Made by a program: the position numbers and the translations under genes
From: Ruminococcus sp.
Lineage (GTDB): Bacteria > Bacillota > Clostridia > Oscillospirales > Ruminococcaceae
Direction of reading: 5' to 3'
DNA length: 64,000 nucleotides
Assembly: GCA_029060755.1 (NCBI GenBank)
Contig: JAIDTI010000024.1
Span: 23,679 to 87,678, forward strand
Notes under the pieces: generated by a model
Seen by the model: only the letters and a program-made list of their open reading frames with translations
Told to the model about the DNA's origin: nothing
Database searches by the model: none
Shown here: positions 30,189 through 44,427 of the stretch, in pieces
Layout of the letters: each line of letters opens with the position of its first letter
Numbering within the stretch: the stretch's first letter is position 1

Positions 30189-31705
30189 AAAAATCAGTTA
30201 AAGGAATTATTGGACTTACAGCTGTTCTTGTTGTTCTTGGCGGAGGATATACCGCCCTTGTACTAACTGACCCTGACAAAGAAAATCCCGATTCAAGTAT
30301 CAGTTCAGAGAGTTCTGAATCTGAACAGCGGAATATTGTCCTTATACATGATGATAATGTTTCAGAAGATGAGCAGAACAGTGTTATAAAAACTGTTGAT
30401 GTGAAAAATACGGATGGTGAGCTTCATGTTGTACAGAAAACGTCTGCAACAAGTGAAACTTCTGCAACATACACTCTTGACGGTTTTCAGGATATTGCAA
30501 TGAAAACTTCAATTATCGGTACTCTTGCAAATAATGCAAACGGTCTTACATCAGTTGATTTAATTGAGGAGAACTGCACAAATCCTGAAAAATTCGGGCT
30601 TGATTCACCTGAAATTACTGTTGATGTTGAGTATGAAACAGGCACAAAATACACGCTTTTCATAGGCAATGAAGCTCCGTCAGGTGCTGTTACCTATGTT
30701 ATGCTTGACAACAGCAATACTGTGTATACTGTAAATAATTCAACTATAGCAAACTACAGCAAGAAAGTTATGGAACTTGTTGATACAACTATTCTGGAGT
30801 CACCTGATGAAATGCCGATAGTTGAAAGTCTTAGAATTGAACGTGATGACCTTGATTATGATATATTTCTTGAATATGATGATAATGACGATGACAGCAA
30901 ATTCCATGCAGGAACTTCCGCAGCGCATCTTATGAAAGAACCTGTTGAGGCTTACCTTTCTGTTGAGGATTCAAATTATATAACAACAGGTATGTTCGGA
31001 CTGTATGCGTCAGAAGTCTATAGTGTGCATTGTACAGATGATGACATTGCAGAGGCGGGACTTAAAGAACCGTTCTGCACTGTTACTATGAAATGCGATG
31101 ATAAAAATGAGTATAAATTGCTGTTGAGTGAGCCTTTCAATGACAGCGAAAACGGAAAATGCTGTTATGCAATGCTGGAGGACGGCAATATTATATTTAC
31201 TGTATCTGTTGACAAGGCAAAGTGGGTTACTGTAAAGCCTGTTGACATTGCTTCAACCATGTATCTTGCATCATATGTATGGAGCATATCTGATATGAAA
31301 GTTACAGCAGGAAATGATGAATATAATTTTGAAATTTCACAGATAAATCCTGATGAGGAGCTTGAATCACCTACATCAGCTGATTTTGCAGTTAAACTTA
31401 ACGGACAGGATTTTGACAGTGAGCGTTACAGATTATTCTATTCTTTCCTTATAAAAGGAAATGCAGAAGATTTTGCATTTGAGGAAAAACTTCCGTCAAA
31501 AGAGCCAATGGTTACAATTGAATATACAGACTCATACGAAAAAAGAAAGATTAAGTTTGATTTCTATGATTATTCAAATATGACAGCTATTATTGCTGTT
31601 GACGGTGAAAGCAGATTCTTTATTGCAAAGTCATTTGTTGAAACAATTATTGAAAACACAAAGAAATTTGCTACTGATGAAGATTTTGCGACTACATGGA
31701 AATAA
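30185..31705 (+). CDS. DUF4340-domain protein
   Basis: LDGFQDIAMKTSIIGTLANNANGLTSVDLIEENCTNPEKFGLDSPEITVDVEYETGTKYTLFIGNEAPSG typical of GldG-linked DUF4340. Confidence 0.8.
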   Translation: MKKSVKGIIGLTAVLVVLGGGYTALVLTDPDKENPDSSISSESSESEQRNIVLIHDDNVSEDEQNSVIKTVDVKNTDGELHVVQKTSATSETSATYTLDGFQDIAMKTSIIGTLANNANGLTSVDLIEENCTNPEKFGLDSPEITVDVEYETGTKYTLFIGNEAPSGAVTYVMLDNSNTVYTVNNSTIANYSKKVMELVDTTILESPDEMPIVESLRIERDDLDYDIFLEYDDNDDDSKFHAGTSAAHLMKEPVEAYLSVEDSNYITTGMFGLYASEVYSVHCTDDDIAEAGLKEPFCTVTMKCDDKNEYKLLLSEPFNDSENGKCCYAMLEDGNIIFTVSVDKAKWVTVKPVDIASTMYLASYVWSISDMKVTAGNDEYNFEISQINPDEELESPTSADFAVKLNGQDFDSERYRLFYSFLIKGNAEDFAFEEKLPSKEPMVTIEYTDSYEKRKIKFDFYDYSNMTAIIAVDGESRFFIAKSFVETIIENTKKFATDEDFATTWK

Positions 31706-31740
31706 CAGCAGACTTGCAATACTAAAAGGAGGAAAAAAAT

Positions 31741-32019
31741 ATGGAAAAATTCAACACGTACAAAGGCTATCCGCTTGTAAGATGCGGTAATCAGCTTTAC
31801 TATGGCTATATGTCTGAACCCTATGTAATATGGATTCAGATACTTGAAACAAAGAAAATTGATGGTGAAGATATTACATCAAAAGTAAGAGTAATTCAGC
31901 TTGACACACATGAAGATGACCCTATGAAAAAAATTGTGAGACGTTCAGACCGTGACGGCGGACTTTATGAGGCTCTTGATACGGCTAAAATATGGCTTGA
32001 CAAAGCACTCTCCAATTAA
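31741..32019 (+). CDS. Small conserved hypothetical protein
   Basis: 92-aa ORF with aaaggaggaa RBS. Confidence 0.6.
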   Translation: MEKFNTYKGYPLVRCGNQLYYGYMSEPYVIWIQILETKKIDGEDITSKVRVIQLDTHEDDPMKKIVRRSDRDGGLYEALDTAKIWLDKALSN

Positions 32020-32027
32020 AAAAATAT

Positions 32028-32064
32028 TCCTGTAATGCAAGAAAAAGCATTACAGGATTTTTTT
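32028..32064 (+). terminator. Rho-independent terminator
   Basis: tcctgtaatgcaagaaaaagcattacaggattttttt. Confidence 0.8.
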
Positions 32065-32114
32065 GAGTTTACTGATATAAAAAAGCGATATACAAAAGTA
32101 TACCGCTTTGAATC

Positions 32115-32190
32115 TGGTTGGGGTGCAGGGATTCGAACCCCGGAAGTGACGGAGTCAGAGTCCGTTGCCTTACCGCTTGGCGACACCCCA
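32115..32190 (-). tRNA. tRNA-Gln (anticodon CTG), CCA encoded
   Basis: Reverse complement TGGGGTGTCGCCAAGCGGTAAGGCAACGGACTCTGACTCCGTCACTTCCGGGGTTCGAATCCCTGCACCCCAACCA folds as cloverleaf; anticodon loop CTCTGAC. Confidence 0.93.
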
Positions 32191-32366
32191 GTGTCTTTAT
32201 ATCTGCTGTAAATCATTCAGCTTTTATATTATATCACGTTTTTTTTGATTTGTCAAGTACTTTTTATAAAATTTTATTTTTTAATTATTTGTTTTCTGTT
32301 GAAAATATTCTTGTTTTACGCTATAATATATTATATGGAAAATAACTACAGATTCAGGAGGTTTTT

Positions 32367-33287
32367 ATGAAAAAACTTTATTTTATTATCAACCTTGTTG
32401 CCGGCAGAGCTACTATTGGTTATAAGCTCGGTGAGATTATAGACGAATTTAATAAGGCTGACTATGAAGTTACAGTTCATGTAACACAAAGCAGTGATGA
32501 TGCGTCTGAACAGGCTTATTATGCCTGCGAAAATGGCTACGATATACTCGTATGTGCAGGAGGAGACGGCACACTCAGTCAATGTCTGCACGGCATCATG
32601 AAAAGTGAGCATAGAATCCCTATAGGATATATTCCAGCCGGCTCAACAAATGACTTTGCACGTACACTCGGAATCCCGAAAACAGTCATGGAGGCTGTAA
32701 AGTGGATAACAGGCGGAAAACCCGTAAGCTGTGACATAGGAAGTTTCAATGACAAATATTTTACATATATTGTCGCATTCGGAGCATTTACAAATGTAAC
32801 ATATGAGACATCACAGCAAGTCAAGAATATTCTTGGTCATGCCTCATATCTTCTCAACGGAATGACACAGCTTACAAGTATACAGTCAAAGAGAATGCGT
32901 GTTGAATATAACGGAAATGTTATTGAAGATGATTTTGTTTTCGGAATGGTGACAAACTCCGCATCTGTTGCAGGACTTCTTTCAATTACAGATTTTCTTC
33001 TTGATGATGGTGCATTTGAAGTTACTCTTATCAAGAAGCCTGCAAATATAGTTCAGTTACAGAAAATAGTACATACTCTCCTTAATATATCGGAAGATAT
33101 AGACAAAGAGTATATAAAATTTTTCCGTGCAGATAAGATAACATTCACGTCATTAAGCGATGAGCCGATAACGTGGACGCTTGACGGTGAATTTGGCGGA
33201 GATTCTACTGTTAATGTTGTAGAAAACTGCAATAAGGCAGTTTCTTTCATGATTAATGAAAAATCCGAAGATATTTTTTCAGAATAA
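32367..33287 (+). CDS. Diacylglycerol kinase-family lipid kinase (YegS/DagK-like)
   Basis: FIINLVAGRA; LVCAGGDGTLSQCLHGIM; GYIPAGSTNDFARTLGIP. Confidence 0.92.
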   Translation: MKKLYFIINLVAGRATIGYKLGEIIDEFNKADYEVTVHVTQSSDDASEQAYYACENGYDILVCAGGDGTLSQCLHGIMKSEHRIPIGYIPAGSTNDFARTLGIPKTVMEAVKWITGGKPVSCDIGSFNDKYFTYIVAFGAFTNVTYETSQQVKNILGHASYLLNGMTQLTSIQSKRMRVEYNGNVIEDDFVFGMVTNSASVAGLLSITDFLLDDGAFEVTLIKKPANIVQLQKIVHTLLNISEDIDKEYIKFFRADKITFTSLSDEPITWTLDGEFGGDSTVNVVENCNKAVSFMINEKSEDIFSE

Positions 33288-33548
33288 TCATTTCTTGCTG
33301 AGTGATTCGTAAGCTTCTCTTATAGCAACGCAAAGCTGGTCTGCGCATGAAGTCGGTCGTCTTCCGCAAGTGTTGCCTTTAAGTTTTGCTTCAATCTGCT
33401 CAATTGTCATGCCGTCAACAAGTTTTGAAACAGCTTTAAGATTTCCATTACAGCCACCTATAAAGCGTACATTTGTAATAACGTTTCCCTCAATGTGAAA
33501 ACTTATTTCCTGTGAGCAGACATTGCTTGTCATATAAGTGTAATCCAT
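33288..33548 (-). CDS. TSCPD-domain (TIGR03905-like) protein
   Basis: TSNVCSQEISFHIEGNVITNVRFIGGCNGNLKAVSKLVDGM...GNTCGRRPTSCADQLCVAI. Confidence 0.85.
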   Translation of the reverse strand: MDYTYMTSNVCSQEISFHIEGNVITNVRFIGGCNGNLKAVSKLVDGMTIEQIEAKLKGNTCGRRPTSCADQLCVAIREAYESLSKK

Positions 33549-33660
33549 ATAAATACCCTCATCTTTCTTTTATTTTACTATACTATTCTACAATATTTTA
33601 CGGGATTTGTCAATACAAAATTAAAGAGCTTGCTAAAAAATATCAAAGGAGAATAAAAAT

Positions 33661-34104
33661 ATGAGTCATAAAAATCAAATTATAATCAGTATTGTTGCTT
33701 CAATCCTGATAATATTGACAGCAATTTGTTTATATGTACAGTTTGTGCATATGGATATAGAAGCAAATGAACTTGCTCAAGTAGATAACTGGAGAAAAGT
33801 TGTGACTTATGAAATGCTTTCGGATAAATTAAAAGAGGTGATTTCCGAAGAAGAATTTAATGACTGTACAGACAGCGGAAAATATAATATGTACTGTAAG
33901 CTTGAAAATCTTGAACTTGAAAAGCCAAAACGTCATGACCCGTCAACAAGCTGGTGGAAAACTCCGCCCTTTGATAGAGTAAAAACAGATGATGGCGATT
34001 TTTACATTGATTTCCGTATAGATTACAGAACTCATTTAACTCGTATTGAGGTAATAAATATTATCACATATATATCACCGGTTTCTGAAATTTTTCAGAA
34101 CTAA
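33661..34104 (+). CDS. Hypothetical protein with N-terminal TM segment
   Basis: 147-aa ORF; IIISIVASILIILTAICLYVQF. Confidence 0.5.
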   Translation: MSHKNQIIISIVASILIILTAICLYVQFVHMDIEANELAQVDNWRKVVTYEMLSDKLKEVISEEEFNDCTDSGKYNMYCKLENLELEKPKRHDPSTSWWKTPPFDRVKTDDGDFYIDFRIDYRTHLTRIEVINIITYISPVSEIFQN

Positions 34105-34112
34105 TATAAAAA

Positions 34113-34148
34113 CTGCTGTACCGTATTTCAGGTACAGCAGATTTTTTT
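34113..34148. terminator. Terminator hairpin
   Basis: ctgctgtaccgtatttcaggtacagcagattttttt between convergent 33661 CDS and rpoC. Confidence 0.75.
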
Positions 34149-34149
34149 A

Positions 34150-37872
<3,723 letters not shown>

Positions 37873-37958
37873 ACTGCTACCTCCTGCAATTTACTGCTAA
37901 ATACTTAAACTTATATGCACGACAGAGCGTTTCCGCCGTGCATAACTTATAATTTTAA

Positions 37959-40900
37959 TTAATCGTCAAAAGAGTCATCAAAATCAATAATATCAAAGTT
38001 TTCGTCGTCGCTGTCAAAAATGTCCTTATCATCGGAATCAAAGTTAAATTCGTCATCTTTGTCAACACTGTCAACATCGTCATAATTGTCGTATTCGTCT
38101 AAACTCATTTCTTTATCGCCGATTATAAAGCCCTCTTTGTCAATGTCATCATCATCAGCATAATTCTTGATGTCCTCTGTTTCCTCATCGGAATAATCAC
38201 TTCTTGTCGGAATAGTTTCTTCATCAAAATTCTGTTTAAGGTCAATTTCTTCCTGATTTGAATCAAGAACCTTGACATCAAGTCCGAGAGACTGCATTTC
38301 TTTTATAAGAACCTTGAAAGATTCAGGAATACCAGGTTTAGGAACGTTCTGACCCTTTACAATGGCTTCATATGTGTTTACACGTCCGATTGTATCATCA
38401 GATTTAACAGTAAGGATTTCCTGAAGTGTATAAGCAGCACCATAAGCTTCCAATGCCCATACTTCCATTTCTCCGAAACGCTGTCCGCCAAACTGTGCTT
38501 TACCGCCGAGAGGCTGTTGTGTTACAAGAGCATACGGACCTACTGAACGTGCGTGAATCTTATCATCAACAAGGTGGTGAAGTTTGAGGTAGTACATGTA
38601 TCCGACTGTTACACGGTTATCGAACTTTTCACCTGTACGTCCGTCATAAAGTGTGAATTTTCCGTCTTCGTTCATTTCAAGTGCTTTAGGATTGATAACC
38701 TTATCCATTGCTTTAAGCTCAAAAACGTCGTCACGGTGAGCTTTATTCTGCTCATTTGCAAGACGGAAACAATCACGAATATCATCTTCGTGCGCACCGT
38801 CAAATACAGGGGTCATAATAGTCCAGCCAAGAGCCTTTGCAGCCATACCAAGATGAACTTCAAGTACCTGACCGATATTCATACGTGACGGTACACCCAG
38901 AGGATTAAGAACGATGTCAAGTGGTGTTCCGTCGGGGAGGAACGGCATATCTTCTTCCGGAAGAATACGTGAAACAACACCTTTGTTTCCGTGACGACCT
39001 GCCATTTTGTCGCCGACTGTAATTTTACGTTTCTGTGCAATATAGCATATTACACGCATATTTACACCTGCACTAAGTTCATCACAATTCTGTCTTGTAA
39101 ATACCTTTACATCAACAATTACACCTGCTTCACCGTGCGGTACTTTAAGTGAATTATCTCGAACTTCTCTTGCCTTTTCGCCGAAAATTGCACGGAGAAG
39201 TCTTTCTTCTGCTGTAAGTTCAGTTTCACCCTTTGGTGTTACTTTTCCAACAAGAATATCTCCTGCTGTTACTTCTGAACCGATTCTGATAATACCATTT
39301 TCATCAAGATTTGCAAGGGCATCATCACCAACATTCGGAATATCTCTTGTGATTTCTTCAGGTCCAAGCTTTGTGTCACGACATTCAATCTCATATTCTT
39401 CAATATGAACTGATGTAAATACATCTTCACGGACAAGTCTTTCATTGAGAAGTACAGCATCTTCATAGTTGTAGCCCTCCCATGTCATAAATCCGATAAG
39501 TGCATTTTTTCCAAGAGAGATTTCACCGTCTGCTGTAGCTGGTCCGTCTGCAAGTACCTGACCTTTTTCAACTCTTTCTCCGACTGAAACAATCGGTTTC
39601 TGGTTTACGCAAGTACCCTGATTTGAACGCTTGAACTTGATAAGTTCATACTTATACTCAATGCCGTCATCACCAATAACATTGATTTTATCAGCATCAA
39701 CATAGCTTACTTTACCATCACATTCTGAAATAATACATACACCTGAATCAACAGCTGCTTTATATTCCATACCTGTACCAACAAAGGGGCGTTCGGTCTT
39801 GAAAAGAGGTACTGCCTGCTTCTGCATATTTGAACCCATTAACGCACGGTTAGCATCATCATTTTCAAGGAACGGAATCATTGATGTGGCAACTGATACT
39901 ACCATTTTAGGTGATACGTCCATATAATCAACAGTATCACGGTCGCACTCAAGAATCAAGTCACGGTGACGTGCATTAACTCTCGGACGTGCGAATTTGC
40001 CTTCCTCTGTAAGAGGTTCATTAGCCTGTGCAACAACAAAATTGTCTTCAACATCAGCAGTCATATAAACTACTTCATTTGTAACAACACCTGTTGCCTT
40101 GTCTACTTTTCTGTAAGGGGCTTCAATAAAGCCATATTCATTTATTCTTGCGAATGTTGCAAGATATGAAATAAGTCCGATGTTAGGACCTTCAGGAGTT
40201 TCAATAGGACACATTCTGCCATAGTGGCTGTAGTGTACGTCACGTACTTCAAATCCTGCACGGTCTCTTGAAAGACCACCCGGACCAAGTGCTGAAAGTC
40301 TTCTTTTGTGTGTAAGTTCAGAAAGCGGATTGTTCTGGTCCATGAACTGTGAAAGCGGTGAGGAGCAGAAAAACTCTTTCATTGCTGATGAAATAGGTCT
40401 TATATTGATAAGTGTCTGCGGAGTAAGTGTATTCAAATCCTGTGTCTGAATGTTCATTCTTTCACGGATTCCACGCTCCATACGTGCGTAACCAATGCGG
40501 AACTGGTTCTGTAAAAGTTCACCAACTGAGCGGATACGTCTGTTTCCGAGGTGGTCAATATCGTCTACATTGCCCACGCCCTCACAAAGATTTATGAAAT
40601 AGCTGATTGTTGCAAAAATATCATCAAGAATAATGTGTTTCGGCACAAGCTCATCAGCTTTTTTCTTGATATTTTCTTCGAGTTCTTCGGCATCTGCTGA
40701 ATTTTCAATGATTTCACGGAGAACTTTGAAAGATACTTTTTCGTTGATACCATATTTTTCAGCATCAAAATCAACATAGCCTTTAATGTCAACCATGCCG
40801 TTGCCTATAATTTTAGCAACTCTTTCAACAAAGCGAATCTGTGTTTCGCCTCTGTCATTCTGATAGTATTCTTTTGCTTCTACAGTAACAAATGCACTGT

Positions 40901-41876
40901 ATACGCCAGCCTGCTCAATTTCGCAAGCTTTATCATAGTTTACTGTTTCGCCTGCATCTGCCATTACTTCGCCTGTAAGAGGATTTATAACTGGTTCAGA
41001 AAGTGTGTGTCCTGCAAGACGTGAGGCAATACCAAGCTTTTTGTTGTATTTATATCTGCCGAAACGGCAAAGGTCATATCTTTTTGCATCAAAGAAAAGA
41101 TTGTTGAGATGTGTAACTGCGCTTTCAACCGTCGGAGGTTCGCCCGGACGAAGTTTTTTATAGACATCAATAAGAGCATCAGAGTTATTTTTTGTCTGGT
41201 CTTTCTGGAGGATTGTCTGTTTAAGTCTTTCGTCTGCACCGAAAAGCTCATAGATTTCTTCGTCAGTTCCAACACCTAAAGCACGAATGAATGTTGTGAG
41301 TGGAATTTTTCTGTTTTTATCAATACGGACATAGACAACATCGTTTGAATCCATTTCGTATTCAAGCCATGCACCTCTGTTTGGAATAACAGTTGTACTG
41401 AATAAGTCTTTACCTGTCTTATCTTTTTCGGAAGCATAATAAACACCTGGAGAACGAACAAGCTGTGAAACTATTACACGTTCTGCACCATTGATAACAA
41501 AAGTTCCACTGTCGGTCATAAGAGGAAAATCACCCATATAGATTTCGCTTTCCTTATGTTCACCGGTTTCCTTGTTATAGAGTATGGCTGTTGCTTTCAT
41601 TGCAACCTGATACGTAGCACCTCTTGATTTACATTCAGCAAGAGTATATTTTGGTTTGTCATCAAAACGATAATCCTTAAAGTTAAGCACGAGATTTCCA
41701 TTGTAGTCAGTTATTGCCGTCATGTCACGGAATACTTCCCTCAGACCGTCTTCTCTGAACCATCTATATGAGTTCTTCTGAACTTCAATAAGGTTCGGCA
41801 TTTCCAAAGGTTCAGTGATTTTACCGAAGCTCATTCTGACATTTTTTCCAAGCTGTTTAGGTGTGACATTCACCAT
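37959..41876 (-). CDS. rpoB: RNA polymerase beta subunit with long acidic C-terminal extension
   Basis: [61 protein letters not shown]-term ...[79 protein letters not shown]. Confidence 0.98.
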   Translation of the reverse strand: MVNVTPKQLGKNVRMSFGKITEPLEMPNLIEVQKNSYRWFREDGLREVFRDMTAITDYNGNLVLNFKDYRFDDKPKYTLAECKSRGATYQVAMKATAILYNKETGEHKESEIYMGDFPLMTDSGTFVINGAERVIVSQLVRSPGVYYASEKDKTGKDLFSTTVIPNRGAWLEYEMDSNDVVYVRIDKNRKIPLTTFIRALGVGTDEEIYELFGADERLKQTILQKDQTKNNSDALIDVYKKLRPGEPPTVESAVTHLNNLFFDAKRYDLCRFGRYKYNKKLGIASRLAGHTLSEPVINPLTGEVMADAGETVNYDKACEIEQAGVYSAFVTVEAKEYYQNDRGETQIRFVERVAKIIGNGMVDIKGYVDFDAEKYGINEKVSFKVLREIIENSADAEELEENIKKKADELVPKHIILDDIFATISYFINLCEGVGNVDDIDHLGNRRIRSVGELLQNQFRIGYARMERGIRERMNIQTQDLNTLTPQTLINIRPISSAMKEFFCSSPLSQFMDQNNPLSELTHKRRLSALGPGGLSRDRAGFEVRDVHYSHYGRMCPIETPEGPNIGLISYLATFARINEYGFIEAPYRKVDKATGVVTNEVVYMTADVEDNFVVAQANEPLTEEGKFARPRVNARHRDLILECDRDTVDYMDVSPKMVVSVATSMIPFLENDDANRALMGSNMQKQAVPLFKTERPFVGTGMEYKAAVDSGVCIISECDGKVSYVDADKINVIGDDGIEYKYELIKFKRSNQGTCVNQKPIVSVGERVEKGQVLADGPATADGEISLGKNALIGFMTWEGYNYEDAVLLNERLVREDVFTSVHIEEYEIECRDTKLGPEEITRDIPNVGDDALANLDENGIIRIGSEVTAGDILVGKVTPKGETELTAEERLLRAIFGEKAREVRDNSLKVPHGEAGVIVDVKVFTRQNCDELSAGVNMRVICYIAQKRKITVGDKMAGRHGNKGVVSRILPEEDMPFLPDGTPLDIVLNPLGVPSRMNIGQVLEVHLGMAAKALGWTIMTPVFDGAHEDDIRDCFRLANEQNKAHRDDVFELKAMDKVINPKALEMNEDGKFTLYDGRTGEKFDNRVTVGYMYYLKLHHLVDDKIHARSVGPYALVTQQPLGGKAQFGGQRFGEMEVWALEAYGAAYTLQEILTVKSDDTIGRVNTYEAIVKGQNVPKPGIPESFKVLIKEMQSLGLDVKVLDSNQEEIDLKQNFDEETIPTRSDYSDEETEDIKNYADDDDIDKEGFIIGDKEMSLDEYDNYDDVDSVDKDDEFNFDSDDKDIFDSDDENFDIIDFDDSFDD

Positions 41877-41979
41877 AGGCGAAACCTCCTTATTATTTTA
41901 CCCGCATATCCGTTTTTTTACAGACATACAAATTATTTATGTTTTCCGTATACGATATAAAAAATTTTCAAAAAAACTA

Positions 41980-42009
41980 TTGACAAATACGTTGATTATA
42001 TGATATAAT
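41980..42009 (+). promoter_or_regulatory. Sigma-A-like promoter on + strand within rpoB upstream region
   Basis: TTGACA - 18 nt - TATAAT. Confidence 0.5.
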
Positions 42010-42055
42010 ATGTTGCAAGGAAACATTGTTTTTTATAATATCGATACATTATATT

Positions 42056-42084
42056 ATAATACCATATTATAATATAATTGTCAA
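42056..42084 (-). promoter_or_regulatory. Candidate rpoBC promoter
   Basis: Minus strand TTGACA - 17 nt - TATTAT, about 170 nt upstream of rpoB start. Confidence 0.5.
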
Positions 42085-42111
42085 GCTGTTTTTATTTTTT
42101 TTGGAATATTT

Positions 42112-42146
42112 GCCGAATTTTTACAGATGAAATTCGGCTTTTTTGT
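42112..42146 (+). terminator. Hairpin with T-tract (+ strand)
   Basis: gccgaatttttacagatgaaattcggcttttttg. Confidence 0.6.
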
Positions 42147-42169
42147 TATGCTTATCATATTTGTAATTG

Positions 42170-42198
42170 TTTACATTTTTTTGAAAAAGTGGTATACT
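42170..42198 (+). promoter_or_regulatory. Promoter of 42230 CDS
   Basis: TTTACA - 17 nt - TATACT. Confidence 0.5.
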
Positions 42199-42229
42199 AT
42201 AATCATAAAACTTTTTAAGGGTGATTTCT

Positions 42230-42871
42230 ATGAAAAAAAATGAACAGTTAGCCGAAAAACCTAATCATGAACATTACATGGTCTGCCGTACAAGAAAAGC
42301 GGAGATTGACAGATTTTCAAAAAAAGTTTTCGTCTATACATCAATTGAATGTGCTGTTATGATTTGCATGACATTAGCTGGCATTAATATAGGTGCTTTT
42401 TCGTGGTTTCCGTCTTTATGCGGCGGAGGTGACCCTTTTAACATAAATTATATTATTTTACAGTCTGTTGAAATAACAGCAATGTTCATTTTTGGTATAT
42501 TAGGGCAGGTAGTAAATAAAATATTTGATGTTATTATTTTTGCTGTGAACTGCATTATAATTATAAGCTGTTTATTTGCAGGAATAGGCAGTTTTTATGT
42601 GTTTCTGCCATTCGTTATGGGAATAGTGGCTATACTTCTGACTTTTCCGTCAATAAATGCTTATCTTGATTACCGTCAGCTGTCAGAAACAGAGGGATTT
42701 CCAAATTTCAGCGATATTCTTGCATATGCAGAAGATAATGCAGAATACAAGTCATATTATTTTGAACGTTCAAAAAATAAAATTGACGAAGATGAGGAAA
42801 TGCCTATTCCTACAGAAACTGTAAAGCAGGAATTTTCACAATCAAAATCTGCACATATGGACGATATTTAA
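42230..42871 (+). CDS. Hypothetical multi-pass membrane protein
   Basis: Several hydrophobic segments (IILQSVEITAMFIFGILGQVV; IIFAVNCIIIISCLFAGIGSFYVFLPFVMGIVAILL); ATG 42230 after aaggg. Confidence 0.6.
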   Translation: MKKNEQLAEKPNHEHYMVCRTRKAEIDRFSKKVFVYTSIECAVMICMTLAGINIGAFSWFPSLCGGGDPFNINYIILQSVEITAMFIFGILGQVVNKIFDVIIFAVNCIIIISCLFAGIGSFYVFLPFVMGIVAILLTFPSINAYLDYRQLSETEGFPNFSDILAYAEDNAEYKSYYFERSKNKIDEDEEMPIPTETVKQEFSQSKSAHMDDI

Positions 42872-42890
42872 CGTAAAGGAGGTTTTATTT

Positions 42891-44420
42891 TTGTTTGCTA
42901 AAATTTCAAGTCTTGGACTTTTCGGACTTAATGCTTTTCCTGTTGATGTTGAAATAGATATAAGCAGAGGCATGCCGCAATTTTCTATCGGCGGTTTGCC
43001 TGATATTGTTGTAAAAGAAAGCCGTGACAGAATCCGTTCAGCATTACGTGCCTGCGATATAAAATTTCCTGTAGCCAATGTAACAATAAATCTTGCTCCG
43101 GCAAGCACAAGAAAAAGTGGTTCTGTACATGATATGGCAATATTAATGGCTGTACTTTCTGCTATGCAGATGATTGACAAATCAACAGAAAACTGCACAT
43201 TTATCGGCGAACTTTCATTGAACGGCGATTTCAGAGGTATTAACGGCGTTCTTCCAATGATTATTCTTGCCCGTGAAAAAGGCATAAAATCTGTATTTGT
43301 CCCATATGACAATGCACATGAAGCATCTGCGATTCAGGGTATAAACATATATGCAGTAAAAAATACCGAAGAACTTATCCTGCATTTCCGTAATATAAAA
43401 AACATGATTCCATGCGAACATTATATACCGCCTGAAGCTGCATATAATGATACACTTGATTTTGCCGATGTAAAAGGTCAGCAGTCAGCTAAAAAGGCTC
43501 TTGAAATTGCAGCGGCAGGCGGTCACAATGCACTGTTGATAGGTACTCCCGGAAGCGGAAAGAGTATGCTTGCAAAAAGAATGCCGTCAATACTTCCTCC
43601 GCTTTCTTTTGAAGAAGCACTCGAAACTACAAATATCCATTCAATATCAGGGCTTCTTTCTCCGCAGAATCCTATTATGACAAGACGACCTTTCCGCTCG
43701 CCACATCACACGATTTCATCAGCAGGACTTGCAGGCGGCGGCTCAATTCCTCAACCGGGAGAAGTGTCACTTGCACATAACGGACTCCTTTTTCTTGATG
43801 AATTAGCAGAGTTTGACCGCCGAACACTTGAAATTCTCCGTCAGCCACTTGAGGACGGTGAAGTTACTATATCACGTTCTTCCGGCACAGCAACTTATCC
43901 ATGCAAAATAATGCTTATAGGTGCTATGAATCCGTGTCCATGCGGTTATTTCGGTCACCCGAAAGTAAAATGCACCTGTTCAGGCAGAAAAATCAGTGAC
44001 TATCTTTCAAAGGTTTCAGGTCCTTTGCTTGACAGATTTGATTTACATATTGAGGCTGCTCCTGTTGAGTTCAAAGACCTTTCATCAAACGGCAAAGAGG
44101 AAACATCTGCTGAAATACGCAGGCGTGTTATAGATGCAAGAAAAATACAGGCTGAACGCTTTAAAGGAACTTCCATAACCTGCAATGCTTTTATAACTGA
44201 TGATAAAATTAATACTATGTGTCCTATGGACAGCAGTGCTGAAAGTATTATGAAAAATGTTATTGATAATCTTGGTTTAAGCGCACGTGCATACAGCAAG
44301 ATACTTAAAGTTGCAAGAACTATTGCCGATTTAGACCATAGCGACATCATAAAGCGCAAGCATCTTGCGGCAGCGGCACAATACAGAAGTCTAGACAGAA
44401 AATATTGGAACGAACATTGA
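42891..44420 (+). CDS. comM: YifB/ComM-family Mg-chelatase-like AAA ATPase
   Basis: LLIGTPGSGKSMLAKRMPSILPPL; RPFRSPHHTISSAGLAGGG; AMNPCPCGYFGH; TTG start after aaaggaggt. Confidence 0.94.
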   Translation: MFAKISSLGLFGLNAFPVDVEIDISRGMPQFSIGGLPDIVVKESRDRIRSALRACDIKFPVANVTINLAPASTRKSGSVHDMAILMAVLSAMQMIDKSTENCTFIGELSLNGDFRGINGVLPMIILAREKGIKSVFVPYDNAHEASAIQGINIYAVKNTEELILHFRNIKNMIPCEHYIPPEAAYNDTLDFADVKGQQSAKKALEIAAAGGHNALLIGTPGSGKSMLAKRMPSILPPLSFEEALETTNIHSISGLLSPQNPIMTRRPFRSPHHTISSAGLAGGGSIPQPGEVSLAHNGLLFLDELAEFDRRTLEILRQPLEDGEVTISRSSGTATYPCKIMLIGAMNPCPCGYFGHPKVKCTCSGRKISDYLSKVSGPLLDRFDLHIEAAPVEFKDLSSNGKEETSAEIRRRVIDARKIQAERFKGTSITCNAFITDDKINTMCPMDSSAESIMKNVIDNLGLSARAYSKILKVARTIADLDHSDIIKRKHLAAAAQYRSLDRKYWNEH

Positions 44421-44427
44421 AAGAAGG

